From: JANXXV01 sp038230275
GTDB taxonomy: Bacteria; Acidobacteriota; Terriglobia; Bryobacterales; Bryobacteraceae
Assembly: GCA_038230275.1 (NCBI GenBank)
Contig: JBBRNO010000247.1
Span: 1-5,368 of the forward strand
Reading direction: 5' to 3'
Length of the DNA: 5,368 nucleotides
Shown here piece by piece: positions 1-5,368 of this stretch (the first letter of the stretch is position 1; the number at the start of each line of letters is the position of its first letter). The notes beneath the pieces were generated by a model, which saw only the letters and a program-made list of their open reading frames with translations, was not told the origin of the DNA and did no database searches. The position numbers were made by a program, and so were the translations under genes.

Positions 1-2006
1 CCGCTGGCATCCTATGGATGACACTGCCCCTGGCGCCGCGCTGGCAGAACCGGGTGTACCGGATTGGCGTGGACAACGCTCCCCCAATGACGGAAATTCA
101 GCCGGATGGCAAGCCCGCCGGTCTCGCCGTAGAACTATTGAACGAGGCGGCCAGGCGGCGCCACATCCAGTTGGAGTGGGTTCCTACAAGTATGCCAGGG
201 GATACGGCCATCACCTCTGGCTTCGTCGACCTCTGGCCTCTGGTCGCGGTCAGCGATCGGCGGCGTAGCCTATATCACCTTACAGACCCTTGGTTTTTCA
301 ATACCTTCTGCATCATTGAAAAGCAGGAAGGCAGGGATCGAACACGGGGGGATCTCGTCAACAAGAAGGTGGCGTTCACCGGCTTTCCCGTAGCCACCCA
401 GGTCGCCCGCCGCGTCCTGCCCGGCTCGGTGTTGATCGACATGGGACACCGGGCCGCGGTAATGGAGGCAGTATGTAGCGGTGCGGTCGCCGCCGGCTTC
501 GAAGAAGCGTCTTACACTGGCATTCTAATGCTTGATCGCCCCGCTGGGTGCCGCGACGTCGCATTGAAAATCCACTTGGTCAAAGGGGCGGTGGCCAATG
601 GCGCTATTGCTTCCACCCTCGCCGCCGCGCCCGTGGCCAATGCGCTGCGCGAAGAGCTCTCGAAGTTGGCCGTCGATGGAACCATGCTGAAGGGACTCGA
701 TCGCTGGAGTTCGTTTTCAGCAAACGAAACGCGTTCCATTCTCGCCATGCAGGCCACGGAACAGCGCACCCGGCTTTTGTTAGGTGGGCTGCTGCTCGCC
801 GTACTCGCGTTGCTTTGTCTTCTCTGGCAGGTGCGCAGGATCTCAACTGCCCGGCGGGCCGCCGAGCGAGCCAGTACCGTAAAATCTGAATTCCTGGCGA
901 ACATGAGTCACGAGATTCGCACTCCCATGAACGGCGTTCTCGGCCTTCTCGGTTTGGTGCTTAACGGGGAGATTTCACCGGCAAGCCGCAAAGATCTGGA
1001 ACTAGCCCAACGGTCCGGGCAGGAACTGCTTGCCATCTTAAGTGACATTCTCGATCTCTCCACTGTCGAAGCCGGTAAATTCCGATTGGAGGAAACTAAC
1101 TTCGATTTGCGGGTCACCTTGGATGAGTTGGCCGAATTCTTCGCTCCCCGCTTCCGCCAAAAAGGCATCCAGATCCGCCTCAGCTATCAACCGTCCCTAC
1201 CTTCTGCCTTTTTCGGGGATGAGCGCCGCATCCGGCAGATTGCCACCAATTTCTTGGGAAATGCGCTAAAATTTACCGACCACGGCTGCGTGGTCATCGC
1301 CGCACAGGGTAGTCTCCAAAAGGGCAGCCGGTTACTGATTCGCATCTCGGTGGCCGACACCGGCATCGGCATTGCAGCGGCGGATCAAAAGCTCCTCTTT
1401 CAGAAGTTCACGCAACTCGACGGCTCCGCCAGCCGCAGGCACGGCGGCACCGGCCTCGGCTTGGCCATTTCGCGCGAACTGGCAGCAATGCTCGGCGGCG
1501 CCGTCGGCATGGAAAGCCATCCAGGCGGCTCCACATTCTGGCTGGAAATTCCCATGGAATCCCGCTTGCTTCCGGTGCAAGAACCGGCGCAGCCGGAAGA
1601 ACAAACGCCTCTGCCTCCACTCCCCGCAGACCACGCAATCCGGCGTGTCCTCATCGCGGAAGACAACAAAGTCAACCAGCACGTCCTCACCCGCTCGCTG
1701 CAAAAACTGGGTTACCAGGTAGATATCGCAAGCAATGGATTGGAAGCTGTCCAGCGATGGGGTGCGGGCGATTACGATGCCATTCTAATGGACTGCCAAA
1801 TGCCGGAAATGGACGGCTATGAGGCCACCAGGACAATTAGGGCGCACAAGACCAGACAATCCGGGGTTCCCATTATCGCCATCACGGCTCACGCCATGGC
1901 CGGCGACGCGGAAAAATGCAAGTCCGCCGGTATGGATGGGTACTTGAGTAAACCGCTGGTGCTAGCCGACCTCGACCGTCTTCTGAAGGAATACATCCCA
2001 AACTAG
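1..2006 (+). CDS. Hybrid sensor histidine kinase with periplasmic SBP_bac_3 sensor domain (5'-partial)
   Basis: Membrane sensor kinase that should bind a small solute in the periplasm, autophosphorylate on histidine and pass phosphate to its own receiver domain. Residues are counted from the ATG at 18. Residues ~13-235 form one type-3 solute-binding (Venus flytrap) domain, with the usual DGT near its end (D220-T222). Residues 253-271 are a membrane helix, followed by a short charged signalling helix without a PAS domain. The HisKA H-box holds H298 in SHEIRTPMNG. The HATPase domain shows the N-box (N415), DTGIG (D447-G451) and GGTGLGL (G476-L482). A Pro/Glu-rich linker leads to a receiver domain with acidic E548/D549, phosphoacceptor D592, T623 and K645. 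No HPt or DNA-binding output is fused, so a partner acts in trans. The frame is open through codons at 3-17 (A-G-I-L-W), which make a better signal-peptide core than the ATG at 18, and no Shine-Dalgarno precedes that ATG. The true start is therefore probably upstream of the window. Only one sensor domain is visible, against two in BvgS/EvgS. Confidence 0.93.
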   Translation, partial: AGILWMTLPLAPRWQNRVYRIGVDNAPPMTEIQPDGKPAGLAVELLNEAARRRHIQLEWVPTSMPGDTAITSGFVDLWPLVAVSDRRRSLYHLTDPWFFNTFCIIEKQEGRDRTRGDLVNKKVAFTGFPVATQVARRVLPGSVLIDMGHRAAVMEAVCSGAVAAGFEEASYTGILMLDRPAGCRDVALKIHLVKGAVANGAIASTLAAAPVANALREELSKLAVDGTMLKGLDRWSSFSANETRSILAMQATEQRTRLLLGGLLLAVLALLCLLWQVRRISTARRAAERASTVKSEFLANMSHEIRTPMNGVLGLLGLVLNGEISPASRKDLELAQRSGQELLAILSDILDLSTVEAGKFRLEETNFDLRVTLDELAEFFAPRFRQKGIQIRLSYQPSLPSAFFGDERRIRQIATNFLGNALKFTDHGCVVIAAQGSLQKGSRLLIRISVADTGIGIAAADQKLLFQKFTQLDGSASRRHGGTGLGLAISRELAAMLGGAVGMESHPGGSTFWLEIPMESRLLPVQEPAQPEEQTPLPPLPADHAIRRVLIAEDNKVNQHVLTRSLQKLGYQVDIASNGLEAVQRWGAGDYDAILMDCQMPEMDGYEATRTIRAHKTRQSGVPIIAITAHAMAGDAEKCKSAGMDGYLSKPLVLADLDRLLKEYIPN

Positions 2007-2012
2007 TGGACT

Positions 2013-2033
2013 GTCCGACAAATAACCGGACAC
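2013..2033 (+). repeat. 21-base motif, copy 1 (GTCC...GGACAC)
   Basis: The segment begins GTCC and ends GGACAC, starting seven bases after the kinase stop codon. Position by position it matches 2130-2150 at 15 of 21 bases, with the outer bases conserved and the centre diverged. The motif is itself an imperfect palindrome, so the pair can equally be read as an inverted repeat bounding 2012-2150. It could be a transposon-end remnant or a pair of sites for a dimeric DNA-binding protein. Confidence 0.5.
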
Positions 2034-2129
2034 AAGAAAGGGCTTGCTCACGCGCGCGGCGCGGTCTCGAACTCGCTGCTGCAACAGTAGTTTCCGAGCC
2101 GCGACTGGAAAGAAGCGGTTTCCAGTAGT

Positions 2130-2150
2130 GTCCACCCAATTCGCGGACAC
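2130..2150 (+). repeat. 21-base motif, copy 2 (GTCC...GGACAC)
   Basis: Second copy of the motif at 2013-2033, offset by 117 bases and also palindromic. It forms most of hairpin D and contains AATTCG in its loop. Conservation of the GTCC and GGACAC ends with a variable middle is what a dyad binding site or an element terminus would show. The two explanations cannot be separated from one window. Confidence 0.5.
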
Positions 2151-2296
2151 TACACCAGCGTAGGCCGCCAACCCATCGGTAAAGCGCCTTTTCACACGGA
2201 TCGTCGTCGCCTCGCTGCAGCGGCTATGCTTCCAGCCCGCGCTTCGTAGTTCTGTCTTCCCTGGTGCCACAATTACTTCGATACCGCCCAATTAGC

Positions 2297-2302
2297 GATA
2301 AT
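2297..2302 (+). promoter_or_regulatory. Possible -10 element (GATAAT) for the DUF72 gene
   Basis: GATAAT matches the sigma-70 -10 consensus at 5 of 6 positions and ends seven bases before the ATG at 2310, so transcription could start at or next to the start codon. No good -35 box is visible 16-18 bases upstream. No Shine-Dalgarno precedes the ATG, which fits a leaderless transcript. This is a weak call from a short motif. Confidence 0.3.
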
Positions 2303-2309
2303 TCAAGCA

Positions 2310-3017
2310 ATGGCCACCCTCTACGCCGGCACCTCCGGCTTCGCCTACCCAACCTGGAAACCACGATTCTATCCGGCCCAACTCCCAACCTCCCGCTTTC
2401 TCGATCACTACGCCACGCGCCTGAATTGCGTCGAGGTGAACTACACCTTCCGCAACATCGCATCGCCGAAGACGATAGAAAACTGGATCAAAAAAACGCC
2501 GCCCGGATTCCAGTTCTGCCCCAAGGCGCACATGCGCATCACCCACATCCTCAGGCTGCGCGATGCCCGCGAACCAACCCTCGCCTTCCTGCAAAGTCTC
2601 CAACCCCTGCGCAAAGCCGGGAAACTCGGCCCAATCCTTTTCCAGCTGCCGCCAAATCTGAAACTCGATCTCGAAACGCTCACCACATTCCTGAAACTCC
2701 TCCCCAAGAAATATCGTTTCGCGTTCGAGTTCCGTCATGCATCCTGGTTTAGCGATGCAGTTTATAACGTACTCAGGAAACACAATGCCGCGCTCTGCAT
2801 CGCAGAATCGGAAAAACTGGAAACGCCGCAGGTTTCCACAGCGGACTTCGCCGTCTACCGCCTGCGGCACCCAAAGTACACCGCCAAAGATCGCCGCGCT
2901 CTCGCCGCGATTTTGAACGTCCGCATCGCCGCCTGCGACGACGTCTATGCGTTCTTTAAACACGACCAGGCACCTGTCGGGGCACTGCACGCTGACAAAT
3001 TGCTGCGCGGGGTGTAA
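2310..3017 (+). CDS. DUF72 (YecE-like) family protein
   Basis: A 235-residue protein of the DUF72 family, whose solved members adopt a TIM-barrel fold. Its biochemical role is not established, and no function is assigned here. Family marks are the N-terminal GTSGFAYPTW (residues 7-16, usual form GTSGWsY..W), EVNYTFR (E42-R48, usual form EiNsTFY), the F-x-PKAH segment, the GPILFQLPPN strand, EFRHASW (E140-W146) and a C-terminal strand ending VYAFFKHD. The last is the FKH variant of the more familiar FNN. The length is at the short end of the usual 230-300 residues, but both family ends are present, so the gene looks complete. The ATG at 2310 is chosen because the family motif begins within seven residues of it, although no Shine-Dalgarno is visible. 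It stands alone, 303 bases behind the kinase and 107 bases ahead of the next gene. It has no signal peptide or membrane helix and is probably cytoplasmic. Confidence 0.92.
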   Translation: MATLYAGTSGFAYPTWKPRFYPAQLPTSRFLDHYATRLNCVEVNYTFRNIASPKTIENWIKKTPPGFQFCPKAHMRITHILRLRDAREPTLAFLQSLQPLRKAGKLGPILFQLPPNLKLDLETLTTFLKLLPKKYRFAFEFRHASWFSDAVYNVLRKHNAALCIAESEKLETPQVSTADFAVYRLRHPKYTAKDRRALAAILNVRIAACDDVYAFFKHDQAPVGALHADKLLRGV

Positions 3018-3113
3018 ACTCAAAAAACCCGGGAAGCATCCCTATCCAAACCGGATCTAACGCGTCAAACCATTCACTCGAGATCAGTTAGTATTCCCGA
3101 TCACGGCCTAAAA

Positions 3114-3118
3114 AGGAG
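3114..3118 (+). promoter_or_regulatory. Strong Shine-Dalgarno (AGGAG) fixing a TTG start
   Basis: AGGAG, within AAAAGGAGAA, lies six bases before the TTG at 3125. That is optimal spacing, and it is the reason for calling TTG as the start codon of the winged-helix regulator. No ATG or GTG occurs in frame between this site and the start of the DNA-binding domain. Confidence 0.8.
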
Positions 3119-3124
3119 AATAAA

Positions 3125-5206
3125 TTGCTACAAGCGGAAAGTCAGGGGGGAAGGCTGGCCCGCTTCGGCGCCTTCGAACTCGACCGGCATACGGGCGACT
3201 TGCGCAAACACGGGATCCGTATCAGGCTGCAAACCAAGCCCTTCCAAATCCTTCTCGCCTTGCTGGAAACGCCCGGCGAGTTCGTCCCCAGGGAAGACCT
3301 GCAGCGCCGCCTCTGGCCTTCTGACACCTTCGTCGACTTCGAAAGCGGCCTCAACACCGCCGCCAACCGCCTGCGCCTCTCCCTCGGAGACGCCGCCGAT
3401 AGTCCCCGCTACATCGAAACTCTGCCCCGCTCCGGCTATCGTTTCATCGCCCCGGTGGAGGAAATCGAAGCCAATATTCCAGCAGAAACGCAAGCGCCCC
3501 CCGAACAGCCCGTCCCGGCGCCCCCTGCCAGAGATCTGAAGCCCTGGCTCATCGGTCTGGCCGCGGCCTCCGGACTGCTCCTTCTGGCCCTGATCTTGCA
3601 ATTCGGCCGGAACCTGCCCACCCCTGAGCCGGTGTTGAAACAAATCACATTCCGGCGCGGCACCGTTTTCAGCGCTCGCTTCGCGCCCGACGGCGAGTCC
3701 GTAATCTATTCCGCCAAATGGAGCACCGGCACCGGTCAAATCTACATGGCCAGCCCCGTCAGCCCGGAATCGCGCCCGCTCGGAATCGAGAAGCGCGGCC
3801 TGGCCTCCGTTTCCAGGTCCGGCGAACTAGCTCTGCTAGGGCACGATCCCAGCAAGCCTCTGATGGACCCCATCACCCTCTCCCGCGTCCCCATGAATGG
3901 CGGCGCACCCATGGAAATCGCCACCAGGATCACCTCCGCCGATTGGGCCCCGGACGGCGCCCGCATGGCCGTGGTCCGCTACGATGAATCCGGCGACCTG
4001 ATCGAATTCCCGATCGGCAACGTAATCTATCGCTCCACCGGATCGATCTCCGACCTCCGCGTCTCCCCTACCTCGGATTCCGTGGCCTTCCTCGACCATC
4101 CCTTCCGCCTGGATGATGCCGGCAACGTCACTTGGGCCGACACACAGGGCAACAAAAAGACTCTGTCGTCTTACTGGGCCAGTTCCGCCGGACTCGCCTG
4201 GTCCGCCTCTGGCAAAGAAGTCTGGTTCACCGCCAGCCGCGCCGGTGCCGGACGCAGCCTCCACGCCGTCACGCTGGATGGCAAACTGCGGAAAGTAGCC
4301 AAAATCCCCGGAACCCTGCATTTACACGATATTTCACGCACCGGCCGCGTGTTGGTGGCCCGCGACAATATCAACATGGGCATGACCGGATGGCTGGAAG
4401 GCGACGCCGCCGAACGGGATCTCTCCTGGTTCGATTGGTCGCGCGCCGTGGACGTCACCCCGGACGGCCAGCTGTTGCTGTTCGACGAAAGCGGCGAAGG
4501 CGCGGGCCCACGCTACGCCACCTATATTCACCGCACAAAGTCGGGCGAAAACGTCCGCATCGGCGACGGTCTCGCTTTGGCCTTATCCCCCGATGGCCAT
4601 TGGGCCGTAAGCATGATCGTCCGGGAGCCCGGAAAGCTGCTGCTGCAACCGGTCGGCGCCGGCGAATCGAAAACCATCTCCGGCGCTGGAGTGGAATACC
4701 GCTGGGCGCATTTCTTCGCGGATTCCAACCGCCTGCTGATCGCCGGCCGCGAACCGGGCAAACAGCCCAGGCTCTACATTCAGTCCCTCTCCGGAGGGAA
4801 GCCACAGCCGCTTTCCGCCCAGATCCCCGCGGACAACGCCGTCATTTCTCCCGATGGCGAAACCATCGCCGTCCTTCAGTCGAACGGGAAATTCGCCCTC
4901 TACCCCACTGCCGGAGGCGAACCCCGCTTGCTGGATTTGGCCGAACCGTTGATGCCCATCTCCTGGACCAAAGACGGCCAGTGGATTTTCGCCCACGGCA
5001 AGCGGTTGACCCTGCCAACACCGATATTCCGCGTCAACGTAAAGACCGGACGCGCCGAGCCGTGGAAGCAGGTGGCGCCGACGGACCGCGAAGGCGTGAC
5101 CTTGCTGGCTCACGTCTTGGTGGCGCAGGACGGCAAGTCTTACTATTACTCGCATCACCGCAATCTCTCCGACCTGTTTATCGTCGAAGGATGGGGTAAC
5201 CAGTAA
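3125..5206 (+). CDS. Membrane-anchored winged-helix regulator with periplasmic PD40/TolB-like propeller
   Basis: A predicted one-component regulator of ToxR/CadC topology, with the DNA-binding domain in the cytoplasm and the sensor outside the inner membrane. Residues ~14-110 are an OmpR-type winged helix (Trans_reg_C): it opens FGAFELD, has the LLALLETPGEFVPREDL helix pair and ends in the wing hairpin YIETLPRSGYRFIAPV. Residues ~113-137 are a Pro/Ala/Glu-rich linker. Residues 141-160 are a single membrane helix. The remaining ~530 residues are beta-propeller blades of the PD40/WD40-like type, with the PDG or equivalent turn at P188-G190, P276-G278, G363, D447, D490, D577 and D617 and weaker blades between. 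No kinase, protease or TPR domain is fused, and no catalytic residues are evident. The ligand is unknown, and propeller domains often bind proteins or glycans. The start is TTG, supported by AGGAG six bases upstream. The proteins are typical of Acidobacteria (general knowledge). The 693-residue length fits this architecture without truncation. Confidence 0.92.
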   Translation: MLQAESQGGRLARFGAFELDRHTGDLRKHGIRIRLQTKPFQILLALLETPGEFVPREDLQRRLWPSDTFVDFESGLNTAANRLRLSLGDAADSPRYIETLPRSGYRFIAPVEEIEANIPAETQAPPEQPVPAPPARDLKPWLIGLAAASGLLLLALILQFGRNLPTPEPVLKQITFRRGTVFSARFAPDGESVIYSAKWSTGTGQIYMASPVSPESRPLGIEKRGLASVSRSGELALLGHDPSKPLMDPITLSRVPMNGGAPMEIATRITSADWAPDGARMAVVRYDESGDLIEFPIGNVIYRSTGSISDLRVSPTSDSVAFLDHPFRLDDAGNVTWADTQGNKKTLSSYWASSAGLAWSASGKEVWFTASRAGAGRSLHAVTLDGKLRKVAKIPGTLHLHDISRTGRVLVARDNINMGMTGWLEGDAAERDLSWFDWSRAVDVTPDGQLLLFDESGEGAGPRYATYIHRTKSGENVRIGDGLALALSPDGHWAVSMIVREPGKLLLQPVGAGESKTISGAGVEYRWAHFFADSNRLLIAGREPGKQPRLYIQSLSGGKPQPLSAQIPADNAVISPDGETIAVLQSNGKFALYPTAGGEPRLLDLAEPLMPISWTKDGQWIFAHGKRLTLPTPIFRVNVKTGRAEPWKQVAPTDREGVTLLAHVLVAQDGKSYYYSHHRNLSDLFIVEGWGNQ

Positions 5207-5275
5207 CCTGACGGCGCGAATTTCCCTTGTAATCCCATTGATTTACCGCGTTAGCCACACCTGATCTCCAGTCTA

Positions 5276-5305
5276 TTGAAGTTAGATCCGGCCCGGCCGT
5301 AAACT
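5276..5305 (+). promoter_or_regulatory. Possible sigma-70-like promoter for the gene at the right edge
   Basis: TTGAAG (5276-5281, 4 of 6 to TTGACA) and TAAACT (5300-5305, 4 of 6 to TATAAT) are separated by 18 bases. The -10-like box ends seven bases before the ATG at 5313, so the transcript would start at or next to the start codon. No Shine-Dalgarno is present. Both boxes are imperfect and chance is possible. Confidence 0.3.
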
Positions 5306-5312
5306 GCCTTCA

Positions 5313-5368
5313 ATGAAGACAGCATTACTGGTGCTGGTCTTAACCTCGACACGCCCGGAAGCCGGAAA
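5313..5368 (+). CDS. Start of a possible exported protein (3'-truncated by window)
   Basis: An ATG at 5313 opens a frame that stays open to the edge and reads MKTALLVLVLTSTRPEAG. One lysine followed by an eight- to nine-residue hydrophobic run looks like the beginning of a signal peptide or membrane anchor. The frame has a stop at 5283-5285, so this ATG is the only ATG start in it. No Shine-Dalgarno precedes it, but a promoter-like pair sits immediately upstream. Only 18 full codons are visible, so no family can be named, and the frame may not be a gene at all. Confidence 0.45.
   Translation, partial: MKTALLVLVLTSTRPEAG

Larger units (their letters stand above)
2012..2153. repeat. Cluster of four consecutive inverted repeats (hairpin array)
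   Basis: Four stem-forming inverted repeats can be read by eye. A: TGTCCG 2012-2017 pairs with CGGACA 2027-2032 (9-base loop). B: 2060-2069 pairs with 2095-2103 as 9 bp with one bulged base (T2065), enclosing a second stem of 2076-2081 with 2085-2090 (6 bp, one G-U, triloop CAA). C: ACTGGAAA 2104-2111 pairs with TTTCCAGT 2119-2126 (8 bp, 7-base loop). D: GTAGTGTCC 2125-2133 pairs with GGACACTAC 2145-2153 (9 bp, 11-base loop). B, C and D abut: B ends at 2103, C starts at 2104, and C and D share two bases. Bases 2060-2153 could thus fold almost end to end. Candidate explanations are a small non-autonomous transposable element, a REP-like element, or a structured 3' UTR or small RNA. The stems are seen directly; the function is unknown. 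Confidence 0.65.
2007..2309. other. Non-coding gap between kinase and DUF72 genes
   Basis: This 303-base gap holds no convincing gene. The first half (2012-2153) is a run of inverted repeats described separately. The second half (2154-2309) shows only a 10-base perfect palindrome, CGCTGCAGCG at 2213-2222, and a -10-like hexamer just before the next gene. Conceptual translations in all frames are short, and I cannot tie them to a family. A typical intrinsic terminator with a T-tract is not seen after the kinase stop codon; the hairpin at 2012-2032 is followed by an A/G-rich stretch. Confidence 0.7.

Noticed and set aside
2012..2032. Hairpin after the kinase stop codon as an intrinsic terminator.
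   Set aside because: The stem is only 6 bp with a 9-base loop, and it is followed by CAAGAAAGGG rather than a T-tract.
2007..2291. - strand translation containing FTDGLAAYAGVV, which faintly recalls the AAYxGL segment of IS110-type transposases.
   Set aside because: Only a few residues agree and the flanking catalytic-region motifs are absent. The match is too short to claim a transposase remnant.
2292..3023. A 243-codon open frame on the - strand, slightly longer than the DUF72 gene it overlaps.
   Set aside because: It lies wholly opposite a clear DUF72 gene, its translation has no recognisable motif, and it mirrors codon bias of the real gene. Treated as an antisense shadow.
3024..3042. 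A-tract followed by a GGGA/TCCC hairpin that would be a terminator for - strand transcription.
   Set aside because: The stem has only 4 bp, and there is no - strand gene for it to serve.
3065..3094. TAGTAT (3089-3094) as a -10 box for the TTG-start regulator.
   Set aside because: It matches 4 of 6 positions, and no acceptable -35 box lies 16-18 bases upstream. It cannot be told from chance.
3128..3739. A 203-codon - strand frame opposite the winged helix and linker.
   Set aside because: It is a glycine/glutamate-rich shadow of the real coding strand with no start signal or family motif.
4132..5199. A 355-codon open frame on the + strand inside the regulator gene.
   Set aside because: The translation is extremely arginine-rich and low in pattern, as expected of an out-of-frame reading of GC-rich DNA. 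The overlapping frame encodes clear propeller repeats.

Overview
The window looks like chromosomal DNA from a GC-rich Gram-negative soil-type bacterium. The best guess is an acidobacterium of the Solibacter/Bryobacter kind. The basis is the architecture of the last complete gene (OmpR-type winged helix, one membrane helix, TolB/PD40-like propeller), which is typical of Acidobacteria as general knowledge, together with GC-rich codon use and a periplasmic-binding-domain hybrid kinase. This is inference; no rRNA or other taxonomic marker is present.

Layout, all genes on the + strand: (1) bases 1-2006, a hybrid sensor histidine kinase whose reading frame is still open at the left edge, so its N-terminus is probably cut off. 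(2) bases 2007-2309, a non-coding gap; its first half (2012-2153) is packed with perfect or near-perfect inverted repeats and holds two diverged copies of a 21-base motif. (3) bases 2310-3017, a DUF72 (YecE-like) protein. (4) bases 3018-3124, a short spacer ending in a strong Shine-Dalgarno sequence. (5) bases 3125-5206, a membrane-anchored winged-helix regulator with a predicted periplasmic beta-propeller, starting at TTG. (6) bases 5207-5368, a spacer and the first 18 full codons of a possible secreted or membrane protein running off the right edge.

Two of the genes are membrane-spanning signal proteins. The kinase would sense a small ligand in the periplasm and pass phosphate to its own receiver domain and then to an unseen partner. 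The winged-helix protein would carry a periplasmic signal straight to DNA in the ToxR/CadC manner. The spacers (303 and 107 bases) and the different start contexts argue that the genes are transcribed separately, and nothing in the sequence links them into one pathway.

I see no CRISPR array, tRNA, rRNA, intact mobile element or obvious defence system. The least explained part is the hairpin cluster behind the kinase gene. The protein-coding regions are recognisable families.
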